Shown here piece after piece: positions 1-11,113 of a stretch of 64,000 nucleotides of DNA. The notes below the pieces were generated by a model. The model was not told where the DNA came from, made no database searches, and saw only the letters and a list, made by a program, of their open reading frames with translations. This DNA comes from an uncultured Pelagibacteraceae bacterium (GTDB lineage Bacteria > Pseudomonadota > Alphaproteobacteria > Pelagibacterales > Pelagibacteraceae), in contig CACEXE010000001.1 in the NCBI GenBank assembly GCA_902563435.1, forward strand, positions 113,030 to 177,029. The letters are read 5' to 3'. Made by a program: the position numbers and the translations under genes. The first letter of the stretch is position 1; the number at the start of each line of letters is the position of its first letter.

Positions 1-85
1 TATCGGGTACTCCCACTCCATCCAAAATTTCTTGGATAGGTTTCATTTTTGCTTCTCTAGCTATTTCAATATCTGATTTTGACAT
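1..85 (-). CDS. fhs: Formate--tetrahydrofolate ligase, N-terminal fragment (runs off the left edge)
   Basis: Reverse complement from 85 reads MSKSDIEIAREAKMKPIQEILDGVGVPD, typical of the Fhs N-terminus; not in the ORF track because it is truncated. Confidence 0.85.
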   Translation of the reverse strand, partial: MSKSDIEIAREAKMKPIQEILDGVGVPD

Positions 86-213
86 TTAGTTTAAAATTTA
101 TAATTATTTAATGTGCAAAATGTCTATACTTTTTTGGTTTGATTTTAAACATCTAAAAAATATATATATAAAAAATAAGAAAAAATTTATGTTTAATTGG
201 ATAAAATTATAAA

Positions 214-1470
214 ATGCAAAAATACTCAGTTTTCAGCCTAATTAAAAATGCATTCTCAGATCATCAAAATTGGGAAGTAGCATGGAAAGATCCAACTCCT
301 AAAAAAGAATATGATGTGATTATCATAGGTGGAGGGGGTCATGGTTTAGCAACTGCATACTACTTAGCTAAGGAGCACAATATTACAAATGTAGCTATCA
401 TTGAAAAAGGCTGGATAGGTGGAGGTAATGTTGGAAGGAACACTACAATAATTAGATCAAACTATATGCATGATGACAATGCTTTGTTCAGTGAATTTGG
501 TATGGATTTGTGGAGAAAGATGAGTCAAGATTTGAATTACAATGTAATGTTTTCTCCAAGAGGAATAATTAATCTTGCCCATTCAGATGCACAAATGAAT
601 GCGTACTCTAGAAGAGGAAATTCAATGCGATTAAATGGAATTGATGCAGTTTTATTAAATAGGGAAGAGGTTCAAAAAAGAATTCCAATGGCGGATTTTT
701 CTGACAATGTGCGATTTCCAATTTTTGGAGGTTTGATGCAACCAAGTGCTGGGACTGCTAGACACGATGCTGTTGCTTGGGGATATGCAAGACAAGCAGA
801 CTCAATGGGTGTTGACATAATTCAAAATTGTGAAGTTACAGGATTTGATGTTACTAATGGTAAAATAGTTGGTGTAAGAACTTCTAGAGGAGATATCAAA
901 GCGAAAAAAGTTGGTTTGTGTGTTGCAGGTAGCACAAATATTTTAGCAGAAATGTTAAATATGACATTACCAATTGAAACTCATCTTCTTCAAGCATGTG
1001 TATCAGAACCTGTTAAACCTTTGCTTGACCATGTAGTTACATTTGGTGCAGGTCACTTTTATTGTAGTCAATCAGATAAAGGAGAGATGGTTATGGGTGG
1101 AGACTTGGACGGATACAATAGTTACTCACAAAGAGGAAACTTACCTACACTCCAACACGTATTGACTGAAGGTATTGCAATGTTTCCATTTCTAAGCAAA
1201 TTGAAAATGCTTAGAACTTGGGGTGGAATTATGGATATGTCAATGGACGGTTCACCAATTATTGATAAAACACATATTGATGGCTTATACTTAAATTGTG
1301 GCTGGTGTTATGGTGGATTTAAAGCCACTCCTGCTTCAGGTTGGACTTTTGCACATACAATTGCACAAGATAGAGTTCATGAATTAAACGCAGGTTACAA
1401 TTTAAATAGATTTAATACTGGTGATTTAATTGATGAAAAAGGTCTTGGAACCAAAACTTGGATATCTTAA
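214..1470 (+). CDS. soxB: Sarcosine oxidase beta subunit (FAD-dependent)
   Basis: FAD motif DVIIIGGGGHGLATAYYLAKEH; followed by soxD/A/G in canonical order. Confidence 0.95.
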   Translation: MQKYSVFSLIKNAFSDHQNWEVAWKDPTPKKEYDVIIIGGGGHGLATAYYLAKEHNITNVAIIEKGWIGGGNVGRNTTIIRSNYMHDDNALFSEFGMDLWRKMSQDLNYNVMFSPRGIINLAHSDAQMNAYSRRGNSMRLNGIDAVLLNREEVQKRIPMADFSDNVRFPIFGGLMQPSAGTARHDAVAWGYARQADSMGVDIIQNCEVTGFDVTNGKIVGVRTSRGDIKAKKVGLCVAGSTNILAEMLNMTLPIETHLLQACVSEPVKPLLDHVVTFGAGHFYCSQSDKGEMVMGGDLDGYNSYSQRGNLPTLQHVLTEGIAMFPFLSKLKMLRTWGGIMDMSMDGSPIIDKTHIDGLYLNCGWCYGGFKATPASGWTFAHTIAQDRVHELNAGYNLNRFNTGDLIDEKGLGTKTWIS

Positions 1471-1740
1471 ATGCTCTATATATTCTGTCCACATTGTGGA
1501 TCAAGATCACAGAATGAGTTTGCTTATGGCGGAGATGCAACAGTAAAACGACCAGAGCTTAACAAGGAAATTAGTGACCAAGAGTGGAATAATTTTGTTT
1601 ATTTAAGAAAAAGTCCTAGAGGAAAACACCTAGAGTTATGGCACCATATATCTGGCTGCAGACAATGGATTAAAGTTGAAAGAGATACTTCAACTCACGA
1701 AATTTTTAAAACTTATAAAGCAGATGAACTGACTGAATAA
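1471..1740 (+). CDS. soxD: Sarcosine oxidase delta subunit
   Basis: Short FCPHCGSRSQNEF...HISGCRQW zinc protein between soxB and soxA. Confidence 0.95.
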   Translation: MLYIFCPHCGSRSQNEFAYGGDATVKRPELNKEISDQEWNNFVYLRKSPRGKHLELWHHISGCRQWIKVERDTSTHEIFKTYKADELTE

Positions 1741-4736
1741 TGTCACAAGATTTTAGATTAGATAACATTGGAATGGTAAATAGAAATAAAAAAATTTCTT
1801 TTACATTTAACGGTAAAAAATATTTTGGTTATGAAGGAGATACTATTGCTTCTGCTTTAATAGCAAATGGAGTACATCTTGTTGGGAGAAGTTTTAAATA
1901 CCATAGACCTAGAGGTTTCTTTGGAGTTGGTGTTGATGAACCTTATGCAATTTTACAATTAGAAAGAAATAATGAGAGAGATCCTAATATTAGAGCTACT
2001 GAACAGGAGATTTTTGAAGGTTTAGAGGTTAAAAGTGTGAATTGTTGGCCTAGTGTAAACTTTGATATTGGAGCAATTAATAATTTCTTAAAAATGTTTT
2101 TTCCAGCTGGGTTTTATTATAAAACTTTTATGTGGCCACCAAGTTTCTGGTACAAAATTTATGAACCTTTCATTAGAATGGCAGCAGGCTTTGGAGAGGC
2201 ATCTATCAAACATGATAAAGAAAGATACGAGCATAAATATGAATATTGTGATTTATTAATCACTGGGTCAGGACCTTCAGGTTTAGCTAGTGCATATGCA
2301 GCAGCAAAAAATGGTGCGCGTGTAATTTTAGCTGAAGACAAACCAAGGTATGGAGGTAGCCTGTTAACTAGTGATGTAAATATTGGTAATCAAACTGGTG
2401 CTGAATGGTCAGAGAAAATAATTACAGAGTTAAAGTCAATGTCAAATGTGATTGTAAAAAATAGATCACAAGTATTTGGTTATTATGATCATAATATGTT
2501 GGTAATGTCGGAACGAATAAGCGATCACTTGCCCAAAACCCAAAAATATTTACCTAAACAACGTTTGTGGTACATAAGAGCAAAAGAAGTTCTTATTTCA
2601 TCAGGTTCAATTGAAAGACCACTAGTATTTGGTAACAATGATACCCCAGGTGTAATGTTATCTTCAGCAGCTAAAGAATACATGAAGGTCTATGGAGTTT
2701 TAGTTGGAAAAAAACCTTTGATATTTACTAATAATGACAGTGGATATGAAACCGCTATAGAGTTCAAAAAAAATGGTGTTAATCCAATAATTTTAGATAC
2801 TAGAAAAAAACCATCTTCTGACATAATTACTGAAGCAAAAAATTTAGGAATTGAAATTAAATATTCTTATGTGGTAGTTGCTGCTAAAGGATACAAAAAA
2901 GTCAAATCAGCTGATATTGCAAAAATATCTGATAATAAAAAAGATTTATCAAATATAGAAAATATTGAATGTGATTGTATTTGTGTTTCAGGGTTTTGGA
3001 CACCATCAATTCACTTAGCATCACAATCTGGAAATAAATCTGAATTTAATGAGAAAATAGATGCATTCATTCCAAAAAAATCTAAACAGAAAGAAAATAC
3101 TATTGGTTCTGCAAACGGTAAATTTACTTTAGAGGAAACTATTAATGAAGCATTCAATAAAGGATACGAAGTCTCAAACAAAATAACAGAAAATAATAAT
3201 AAAGTTTCTATTCCAACTGTAGTTGAAAAAAAATCTTCAGAGCATGACAAGTTTTGGTGTGTTCCATTACCAAAAGGTAAATCTTACAAAAGATTTTTAG
3301 ATTTTCAAAACGATGTGGCTGTAACAGATATAGAGTTGGCATTAAGAGAGGGTTTTAGATCAATCGAACATGTAAAAAGATATACCACCCTTGGAATGGC
3401 AACAGATCAAGGAAAGACAAGTAATCTTAATGGTTTACAATTAGTGTCAGATATTGAAAATAAAGTTGTACCACAAGTTGGCCACACTACATTTAGGCCA
3501 CCTTATACACCTGTTTCAATTGGAGCAATTGTGGGAAGAGAAGTTGGCAAACATTCTAAACCGACAAGAAAATCACCAATGCACGAGTGGCACGAAAAAA
3601 ATAATGCAGTATTTGTTGATGCTGGAGTTTGGTTGAGACCAAGATACTACAAGCAAGGAAATGAAACATTATTTGAAGCTTCAAAAAGAGAAGCAAAAAA
3701 TGTAAGAAAAAATGTAGGTGTATGTGATGTAACTACTTTAGGAAAAATAGATGTTAAAGGCCCCGATGCTGCAGAATTTTTAAATAGAGTTTATACTAAT
3801 GCATGGCTTAAGCTACCAGTTGGTAAAGCAAGATATGGAGTGATGCTAAGAGAAGATGGAATTGTAATGGATGATGGAACAACAACAAGAATTTCTGAAA
3901 ATCATTACCACATGACAACTACAACAGCTCAAGCAGCAAATGTCTTGTCTCATTTAGAATATTATTTGCAGCTAGTTTGGCCAGAATTAAATGTGAATGT
4001 AGTTTCAACAACAGAGCAGTGGGCTGGTGCTGCAATAGCAGGCCCAAATTCAAGAGCATTACTAATGAAATTATTTCCAAATACTGATGTATCTAATGAA
4101 GCTCTACCATTTATGGGTTACAAAGAGGCTGATTTATTTGGTATTCCTGCAAAAATTTATAGAATTTCATTTTCAGGAGAGCTTGCTTATGAAGTTAATG
4201 TGGAGTCAGACTATGGTAATTTCATGTGGGAAAAAATTATCGAAGTTGGTAAAGAATTAAAAATACAGCCATATGGAACTGAGGCCCTTTCTACTTTAAG
4301 GATAGAAATGGGTCACGTTGCTGGCTCTGAGCTTGATGGTAGAACAATTCCTCATGATGCATCGCTTGAAGGTTTAGTAAGTAAGAAAAAAGACTTTATT
4401 GGTAAAAGATCTTTAAGCAGATCAGCTTTTACAAAACCGGATAGAGAAAAAATAGTAGGCGTTGTTCCATTAGACAAAACAACAAGTATTCCTGAAGGTT
4501 CATATATTGTTAAAGACCCTAAAGCAAAACTTCCAAACCCTAAATTAGGTCATGTCTCAGCATCATGTTGGAGTGTTGAGTATGATAATCCATTCTCACT
4601 TGCGATAATTAAAGATGGTAAAAATATGATAGGACAAAAGTTATTTGCTATGTCACCTTTAAAAAATAAAACTATTCCTGTGGAAATTGTTTCATCTCAT
4701 TATGTTGATCCTGAAGGAAAGAGAGTAAGAGCATGA
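1740..4736 (+). CDS. soxA: Sarcosine oxidase alpha subunit with C-terminal GcvT domain
   Basis: 998 aa; N-terminal 2Fe-2S-like/FAD region (GSGPSGLASAYAAAKNGARVILAEDK), C-terminal aminomethyltransferase domain; start overlaps soxD stop. Confidence 0.95.
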   Translation: MSQDFRLDNIGMVNRNKKISFTFNGKKYFGYEGDTIASALIANGVHLVGRSFKYHRPRGFFGVGVDEPYAILQLERNNERDPNIRATEQEIFEGLEVKSVNCWPSVNFDIGAINNFLKMFFPAGFYYKTFMWPPSFWYKIYEPFIRMAAGFGEASIKHDKERYEHKYEYCDLLITGSGPSGLASAYAAAKNGARVILAEDKPRYGGSLLTSDVNIGNQTGAEWSEKIITELKSMSNVIVKNRSQVFGYYDHNMLVMSERISDHLPKTQKYLPKQRLWYIRAKEVLISSGSIERPLVFGNNDTPGVMLSSAAKEYMKVYGVLVGKKPLIFTNNDSGYETAIEFKKNGVNPIILDTRKKPSSDIITEAKNLGIEIKYSYVVVAAKGYKKVKSADIAKISDNKKDLSNIENIECDCICVSGFWTPSIHLASQSGNKSEFNEKIDAFIPKKSKQKENTIGSANGKFTLEETINEAFNKGYEVSNKITENNNKVSIPTVVEKKSSEHDKFWCVPLPKGKSYKRFLDFQNDVAVTDIELALREGFRSIEHVKRYTTLGMATDQGKTSNLNGLQLVSDIENKVVPQVGHTTFRPPYTPVSIGAIVGREVGKHSKPTRKSPMHEWHEKNNAVFVDAGVWLRPRYYKQGNETLFEASKREAKNVRKNVGVCDVTTLGKIDVKGPDAAEFLNRVYTNAWLKLPVGKARYGVMLREDGIVMDDGTTTRISENHYHMTTTTAQAANVLSHLEYYLQLVWPELNVNVVSTTEQWAGAAIAGPNSRALLMKLFPNTDVSNEALPFMGYKEADLFGIPAKIYRISFSGELAYEVNVESDYGNFMWEKIIEVGKELKIQPYGTEALSTLRIEMGHVAGSELDGRTIPHDASLEGLVSKKKDFIGKRSLSRSAFTKPDREKIVGVVPLDKTTSIPEGSYIVKDPKAKLPNPKLGHVSASCWSVEYDNPFSLAIIKDGKNMIGQKLFAMSPLKNKTIPVEIVSSHYVDPEGKRVRA

Positions 4737-5320
4737 CGGTGATTTCTGCATTACAAAATGTCCATGTAGAGGGGTCATTTGGAAACTTTGAAAATAAATC
4801 TGAAAATGAATTATTAAAAATTAAAGAATTAAAAAATTTATTAATCGTTCAAATAGTTCAGTATAAAAATTCTTCAATTAAAATTGACGATATAAATTTT
4901 AACAATTTAAAATTTATAAATCAGGCACAAAAAGTAGTTTCAAATGAAAATATAAGAGTTTTGTGGAATTCACCAAATAATTGGCTTTTAGTATCTCATA
5001 AAAAAGAATTGTTAAAAGAAATTTACAGCACTTTTAATGAAAATGATTTTGCTGTTACAGACCTATCTCATTCTAAAGCAACGATAGAATTAGAAGGACC
5101 ATACGTAAAAGAAGTTTTAAAAAAAGGATGTCCTTTTAATTTTAATATTTTAACGAAAAATATGAGTATTAACTCAGCTTATAATGGAATTTCTTTTATA
5201 GTTGATATGGTTGAAAATGAACCAGAAAAAGCAAGAATTTTTTCTCTAAGAAGTTTTGGGGAATCTCTATACCATTCTATCACTGATGCTTCTTTAGAAT
5301 TTGGCTATAAGTGTAATTAG
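4733..5320 (+). CDS. soxG: Sarcosine oxidase gamma subunit
   Basis: Position, ATGA overlap with soxA, and GcvT-fold-like SoxG sequence (LSHSKATIELEGPYVKEVLKKGCPFN). Confidence 0.88.
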   Translation: MTVISALQNVHVEGSFGNFENKSENELLKIKELKNLLIVQIVQYKNSSIKIDDINFNNLKFINQAQKVVSNENIRVLWNSPNNWLLVSHKKELLKEIYSTFNENDFAVTDLSHSKATIELEGPYVKEVLKKGCPFNFNILTKNMSINSAYNGISFIVDMVENEPEKARIFSLRSFGESLYHSITDASLEFGYKCN

Positions 5321-5323
5321 TTA

Positions 5324-6937
5324 TTATTCCTCAGTTTTAAATCTAGATTTCTGAATAAATAAAACAAATAGCACTGGTATAATTAATGTAATAATTGTAA
5401 CTGTTATTAATAATAATCCTAGCTCAGAATAATCTGCTGTAGTTAAAATTGCGTTTGTAACCTTATCTTTTACTTCTCTTGTAATTGTAAAAATTTCATT
5501 AAGATATTTTGTTAATAATGCACTTGCAGATAAAGCTAAATTAGTGAATGAGGCAAAAACTGCAAAAAAAGTTGCTTTTAAATGTGAAGGTGCATTCTTA
5601 GCAATCCAAGCCAAAAGTGGAATCATAGATATTTGACCCAAAGGAGATTCTAATGCTGTATTAATTATTGCTATAAATTTTGCATCAACAATTCCATTTG
5701 TTAACGAAGAAGTCCAGTTATGAAATCCATAATACATTCCAACACTTGGCAAAAATAATATTGATCCAGCAATTGATAAAATAACAATTATTTTAGCAAT
5801 AGAATTTTTTGCCATGAATGGTCTAAGCATTATTATTCCGACTAATGTAAGTATAGATGCTAGTAAAGACAGTATTGAAAAAAATTGTTCATTAAATTGT
5901 AGTTCATCAATTTCAAACCAAGATAAGCCTGGCCCAGGTCCGGGCATGGCTCTAAATATAAAAATAATTATAGCAGTTCCAACTATAGTAAATCTTAACT
6001 TTTCAGGTAACTCTTTAATAAGTTTATTCATAAGAAATAAAATGATTAACATAGAACCTAAAAAAACAATTTCTTGTGCAAAAGGCAATCCTAACGAACC
6101 GACACTCAATGTAAAAATTACAAAAATTAAACTACCACCTAGTATCCACCAATTAACTCTCGTTTTTTCGTGATTAAAATTGTCTTCCTCACCAGATAGA
6201 CCTTGTCTAATTAAAATGTTTTTCTTTTTATTTTTTAAATAAGCAGCAAAAATAACACCTAAAATTGAAACCATTGGTATTATTAATGCATAAAGATATA
6301 TCGAGCCGTATAATTGTATTTTTTCGGTCTGTTCAAGATCATCTACCCCCTTAAATAATATCACATTGGCAAGAGCAACCAATACTGTCCCACCTATAAT
6401 TGCAAATCTTCCAAGTGTTTGCATCGTCGTATGCATAATTTTAACTTGATCTGCTGTAAATTTTTCTCCATTTTCATTAATTAAAGGTACAGCTTCGACT
6501 GTCATTGCGTCAGCAACAACATCTTGAACTACATATCCAATAGGAGCTAAAAGAACACTTATTACAAACCAAGTTTCAACTTTTAAATAAGATGACATTT
6601 GTTCTGTATGAATTATTAGTCCGTACATTATTAATAAACTTACACCAATTAATGAGGCACCGACGTAAACCATGTAATTCTTCTTATTCCATATTAAATC
6701 TACCAAATGCCCTAGTGGCATTTTTAAAGCCCAAGGTATTCCTGCCCAGAAACCTAATCCTGCAAGAAATGCTGCAGATAAATTTAAGTAATCTTTTACA
6801 AAAAAAGTACCTACTATTCCTGTAAGTCCAGATATACCTGCTGCAACATAAATCATTAACGGAGGTAAATAAGACAATTTAAATTGTCTACCTAAATCAA
6901 AAAGTGTTGAGTCTATAAATTGAATGATTTTGTCCAT
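5324..6937 (-). CDS. MFS-type multi-pass transporter (folate-biopterin/BT1- or AmpG-like)
   Basis: 537 aa, about 12 hydrophobic segments; PxGYVVQDVVADAMTVE motif reminiscent of the folate-biopterin transporter family. Confidence 0.65.
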   Translation of the reverse strand: MDKIIQFIDSTLFDLGRQFKLSYLPPLMIYVAAGISGLTGIVGTFFVKDYLNLSAAFLAGLGFWAGIPWALKMPLGHLVDLIWNKKNYMVYVGASLIGVSLLIMYGLIIHTEQMSSYLKVETWFVISVLLAPIGYVVQDVVADAMTVEAVPLINENGEKFTADQVKIMHTTMQTLGRFAIIGGTVLVALANVILFKGVDDLEQTEKIQLYGSIYLYALIIPMVSILGVIFAAYLKNKKKNILIRQGLSGEEDNFNHEKTRVNWWILGGSLIFVIFTLSVGSLGLPFAQEIVFLGSMLIILFLMNKLIKELPEKLRFTIVGTAIIIFIFRAMPGPGPGLSWFEIDELQFNEQFFSILSLLASILTLVGIIMLRPFMAKNSIAKIIVILSIAGSILFLPSVGMYYGFHNWTSSLTNGIVDAKFIAIINTALESPLGQISMIPLLAWIAKNAPSHLKATFFAVFASFTNLALSASALLTKYLNEIFTITREVKDKVTNAILTTADYSELGLLLITVTIITLIIPVLFVLFIQKSRFKTEE

Positions 6938-6943
6938 TTATTC

Positions 6944-7384
6944 TTAATCTAAAAGGTTTAATTTAATTAAACTATTATTTTTTGTTTCTTTGCACCACAA
7001 TTCATAACTTTCGCACACTCTCCACAAATGATTTGTGGCTCTTTGTGATATTTCCAGGGGAAAATGACTTTTTGCATAGTACAAATCAGGAAATTTAATC
7101 AATTGCTTAATCATTGCCTCTTTTTGTAAATTCAAAAGCCTTAAAACCTCTTTAGAAATTTTTTCTCCTGAGGTCTCATCAACAAAATCGTTTTCTTTTA
7201 GTTTCTCAAACCATTCATCATGAAATTTACCACTACTCACTTTTTCATACAATTTTGAACCCATAAATCTTTCAATTGCATCTAAATTGGAAATATCAAT
7301 ATTTTGTTTTTTAATTTGAAATATTTCTAAATAGATTGCCTCAGCAACATAAAGTATGAAGGGTTTTTTATTTTGTTCTCCCAT
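6944..7384 (-). CDS. Hypothetical protein
   Basis: 146-aa ORF packed between two minus-strand genes; no family recognised. Confidence 0.65.
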   Translation of the reverse strand: MGEQNKKPFILYVAEAIYLEIFQIKKQNIDISNLDAIERFMGSKLYEKVSSGKFHDEWFEKLKENDFVDETSGEKISKEVLRLLNLQKEAMIKQLIKFPDLYYAKSHFPLEISQRATNHLWRVCESYELWCKETKNNSLIKLNLLD

Positions 7385-7388
7385 AAAA

Positions 7389-7859
7389 TTATAAATCTAA
7401 AGTATAATAACAAGAATTAGGGTCCTCTTTATAGTGAGCAAATGGTTTACACTTACTAAATTTAAAATGTTCAAAAAGTTTTCTGGCAGGTAAAAAGAAT
7501 TTTCCAGATCCTGTTTCAATACTAAGCTTTTTTATACCTAATTTTTTTGCCTGAATAATTAAATGCGAGATTATTTTATTACCGATACCTCTATTTCTAA
7601 AATCATCAGATACTCTAATAGATTTAAATTCTCCATGATTTTGTCCAATAAATTTTAAGGCTCCACACCCAATTAAATGATTATTATCCCACAAGCTCCA
7701 AAATTTTATACTCGGATCTTTAAGCCCAGGGATATCTAAAACATGAGTGCTACCTTTAGAAGAAACAGATCTTAATTCAATAAAGTGTTTTATTAAAAGA
7801 TGATTTACCTTTGGGTGGTCAAAGTTATTTTCTATTGATTTAATCATTAGCATGAACAT
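7389..7859 (-). CDS. GNAT family N-acetyltransferase
   Basis: IRVSDDFRNRGIGNKIISHLI acetyl-CoA-binding motif. Confidence 0.88.
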   Translation of the reverse strand: MFMLMIKSIENNFDHPKVNHLLIKHFIELRSVSSKGSTHVLDIPGLKDPSIKFWSLWDNNHLIGCGALKFIGQNHGEFKSIRVSDDFRNRGIGNKIISHLIIQAKKLGIKKLSIETGSGKFFLPARKLFEHFKFSKCKPFAHYKEDPNSCYYTLDL

Positions 7860-7895
7860 ATAATCTAAAAAAAAATTAAACCAATACGAAAAAAT

Positions 7896-8516
7896 ATGTG
7901 TGGAAGATACGTCATCACCAATGCTGTTTCAAAAACAAGTAAAATCGTTAAAACTGCAATTAAAGTAGAAGACTCAGAAAATTATAATGCACATCCTTAC
8001 CAAAAACTTCCAGTTATTAAGAAGTATAACAATGGAAATACTCTTGAAAATTTAAAGTGGGGAATTGTACCTAGTTGGGCTAAAAAAAAAGACTTTAAAC
8101 CACTAATTAATGCAAGATTAGAAACGATTGATGAAAAAGTCTCTTTTAAAAAGTTAATAAAGCTTCAAAGATGTGTTGCTGTGGCCGACGGATTTTATGA
8201 ATGGAAGAGAATAGAAAAAGAGAAGAAGCCTTATTACTTTTTAAGAGAGGATAAAAAACTTATTTATATTGCTGGTATTTTTGAAGAAGATCAATTTTGT
8301 ATGATTACTGAAGAAGCAAGTTCAAATGTAGCAGAAATTCATCACAGACAGCCAGTTATCTTAAATGAAAGTGATGTTAATAAATATTTGAATATTGAAA
8401 TTTCAGGTTCAAATTATTTAAAAGAATCGCAAAAATCAAAACTTTCTTTTTATGAAATTTCTAAGGATGTAAATAAGCCAACAAATAACAATATTTCTTT
8501 AATACAACCTATATAA
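7896..8516 (+). CDS. SOS response-associated peptidase / abasic-site processing (YedK/HMCES, SRAP) protein
   Basis: N-terminal MCGRY catalytic Cys; NARLETI, GFYEWK, HHRQPVIL motifs. Confidence 0.93.
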   Translation: MCGRYVITNAVSKTSKIVKTAIKVEDSENYNAHPYQKLPVIKKYNNGNTLENLKWGIVPSWAKKKDFKPLINARLETIDEKVSFKKLIKLQRCVAVADGFYEWKRIEKEKKPYYFLREDKKLIYIAGIFEEDQFCMITEEASSNVAEIHHRQPVILNESDVNKYLNIEISGSNYLKESQKSKLSFYEISKDVNKPTNNNISLIQPI

Positions 8517-8518
8517 AA

Positions 8519-9562
8519 TTATTTTTCAATTATTGTTAGATGTCCCATTTTTCTTTTCGCTTTTATTTGTTTTTTTAAATAGTCATAAAAAAACTCATTC
8601 TCTTTAAAAGTTTTATTTCTATAAATTGTTATGTCATCACCGATTAGATTAATCATTTGAGCATTATATATTTTTTTAGTGTCAATTTTTTCTAAACCAC
8701 AAACAGCTCTTATATGATTTTCAAATTGACTAACATTGTGTGAGTTTATTGTTAGATGACCAGAATTATGAACTCTAGGAGCAATTTCATTAACATATAA
8801 GTTTTCATTTTTATCAATAAAAAACTCAACGCATAATGTTCCAATATAATCTAGTTCTTCAACAATTTGTTTTGCCCATTCTTTTGATTTTACCTTTATT
8901 GTTTCTGAAACTTCAGCAGGAATTTTTGAATGTTTCAAAATTTGATCTTCATGAACATTCTCAATCGGTTCATATATCTCATATTTTTGATTGCCAAATC
9001 TACATATAACAATTGAAATTTCTTTTTTAAGATTAATAAACTTTTCTAAAATATATTCTTTAGTAAAATCAATGTCTTCATTTATGTCAATTAAACTATT
9101 TAATTTATATTGACCTTTACCATCATATCCAAGAGTAGTAGTTTTAAGTAACCCAGGCAAAAGGTTTTCATTATCTTTTATTTCATCCTTATTTTTAATT
9201 AAAGCATATTTAGTTGTTATAATATTATTTTTATTTAAAAAATCTTTTTCAGTTAATCTATTTTGGATTAAACTATTTATTTCTGGTTTGGGTAAAACAC
9301 TCTTTGATTTATTTATTTCATTTAATATATCAAAGGGTATATTTTCAAATTCATAGGTAACTAAATCAACGCTATTAACAAATTCTGTTATAATTTTTGT
9401 GTCATGATACTTTCCATATATGAACTTATTTGTAAAATTTTTGGCTGGCGCATCAGGATCATCACTAAGTACTACAGTTTTTATATCTACTTTTTTAGCA
9501 GCTTCAGAAAGCATACTACCTAGTTGACCACCTCCAATTATTCCTAAAACTGGCTGGTTCAT
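8519..9562 (-). CDS. purK: 5-(carboxyamino)imidazole ribonucleotide synthase
   Basis: LGIIGGGQLGSMLSEAAKK, ATP-grasp, VNEIAPRVHNSGHLTINS. Confidence 0.95.
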   Translation of the reverse strand: MNQPVLGIIGGGQLGSMLSEAAKKVDIKTVVLSDDPDAPAKNFTNKFIYGKYHDTKIITEFVNSVDLVTYEFENIPFDILNEINKSKSVLPKPEINSLIQNRLTEKDFLNKNNIITTKYALIKNKDEIKDNENLLPGLLKTTTLGYDGKGQYKLNSLIDINEDIDFTKEYILEKFINLKKEISIVICRFGNQKYEIYEPIENVHEDQILKHSKIPAEVSETIKVKSKEWAKQIVEELDYIGTLCVEFFIDKNENLYVNEIAPRVHNSGHLTINSHNVSQFENHIRAVCGLEKIDTKKIYNAQMINLIGDDITIYRNKTFKENEFFYDYLKKQIKAKRKMGHLTIIEK

Positions 9563-10057
9563 TTATTTTGGTTTTTTTTTAACAGATTTTGATTGTTTAG
9601 ATCGCCACTTATTCAGATTATTTTTAACACTCTTATCAAAGGTAGAAATAATCGATGCGGCATACAAAGCAGCATTTATTGCTCCATCTTTACCAATTGC
9701 TACTGTTCCAACAGGTATACCTTTTGGCATTTGAGCTATTGATAGTAAACTATCTAGACCTTTTAATTTTTTACTTTCGATTGGCACTCCTATTACTGGA
9801 ATTCTTGTTAGAGATGCAATCATTCCTGGTAGATGGGCCGATCCTCCAGCTCCAGCAATTATCACAGAAATGTTATTGTTTTCTGCAGATTTTGCATACT
9901 TAAACATACGTTCTGGAGTCCTATGAGCAGAAACTATATTTGTTTCGTAATTAATTTTAAGTAATTTAAGAATTTTTTCACAAAATTTCATGGTTGAGTA
10001 ATCAGAATTACTTCCCATAACAATTGATACCTTGTGACTATATTTTTTGTTTTTCAC
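9563..10057 (-). CDS. purE: 5-(carboxyamino)imidazole ribonucleotide mutase
   Basis: [15 protein letters not shown]...[10 protein letters not shown]...[10 protein letters not shown]; adjacent to purK. Confidence 0.96.
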   Translation of the reverse strand: MKNKKYSHKVSIVMGSNSDYSTMKFCEKILKLLKINYETNIVSAHRTPERMFKYAKSAENNNISVIIAGAGGSAHLPGMIASLTRIPVIGVPIESKKLKGLDSLLSIAQMPKGIPVGTVAIGKDGAINAALYAASIISTFDKSVKNNLNKWRSKQSKSVKKKPK

Positions 10058-10144
10058 GATACGAATTTGAATTTATATAGATTAACATATTCTTTAAATT
10101 TAAACTAGTCGACAAATTATATTATACTTATATTGTCTTTAAAT

Positions 10145-11113
10145 ATGAACTATCGAATAGATAATCTTCAATATTGTAACTGGTCTAGAGATATTTTTCT
10201 CATCAATAGGGAAGCTGGATTAAATGCAGTACACGTTACTCTAGTATATCACGAAGATTATGATGAATTCTTACAAAGAGTTAAAGAATGGGATAGATTT
10301 TTTGAAGAAAATTCAGATTTAATTTTTTTGGGAAAAACATTCGAAGATATTACAAAAGCACAATCTGATAACAAAACAGCAATTTTTTTTGGTTTTCAAA
10401 ATTGTTCCCCAATAGAGGATGATATAAACTTAATAGAGAAAGTCCATGAGCATGGTTGTAGATTTATGCAACTTACTTATAATAATCAATCCCTTCTAGC
10501 CACAGGATGTTATGAAAAAAATGATTCTGGTGTCACAAATTTTGGAAGACAAGCAATTAAAGAGATGAATAGGGTAGGTATAGTTGTGGACATGTCTCAT
10601 TCAGCAGAAAAAAGCACTTTAGATGCGATCGAAATAAGTGAAAAACCAATTGCAATTACCCATGCTAATCCTTCTTTCTGGCATGAGGCTTTAAGAAATA
10701 AATCAGATTTTTTATTAAAAAAACTTTCAGAAAGTGGAGGCATCTTAGGTCTTTCATTATATTCTCATCATTTAAAAGATGGAACGAATTGTAAATTAGA
10801 AAATTTCTGCGAAATGGTTGCTAAAACTGCAGAAATAATGGATGTAAAAAATATTGGTATCGGGTCAGACTTATGTTTGAACCAACCTGACAGCGTTGTT
10901 GAATGGATGAGAAATGGAACTTGGTCTAAAAGTACAAATTACGGAGAGGGAAGTAAAAAAAAACCTGGATTTCCAAAGCAACCCGAGTGGTTTCTGGACG
11001 CTAGAGGGTTTAATAATTTAGAAACAGGATTGAAAAAAGTTGGTTTTAATATGCAGGAAGTAGATGGAATTTTAGGAAATAATTGGTTTAACTTTTATAA
11101 AGGAATTAACTAA
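10145..11113 (+). CDS. Membrane dipeptidase (renal dipeptidase, peptidase M19)
   Basis: MQLTYNNQSLLATGCYE, VVDMSHSAEKSTLDAIE, ITHANP, GIGSDLCL motifs; ATG at 10145 preferred over TTG at 10133. Confidence 0.88.
   Translation: MNYRIDNLQYCNWSRDIFLINREAGLNAVHVTLVYHEDYDEFLQRVKEWDRFFEENSDLIFLGKTFEDITKAQSDNKTAIFFGFQNCSPIEDDINLIEKVHEHGCRFMQLTYNNQSLLATGCYEKNDSGVTNFGRQAIKEMNRVGIVVDMSHSAEKSTLDAIEISEKPIAITHANPSFWHEALRNKSDFLLKKLSESGGILGLSLYSHHLKDGTNCKLENFCEMVAKTAEIMDVKNIGIGSDLCLNQPDSVVEWMRNGTWSKSTNYGEGSKKKPGFPKQPEWFLDARGFNNLETGLKKVGFNMQEVDGILGNNWFNFYKGIN

Noticed and set aside
120-213. Possible riboswitch between fhs and soxB
   Set aside because: Region is almost pure AT with no recognisable stem or conserved glycine/SAM aptamer elements by eye; a covariance-model search would be needed
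5814-6173. 119-aa + strand ORF inside the MFS-type transporter
   Set aside because: Antisense shadow of a strong 537-aa coding frame; no motif or independent support
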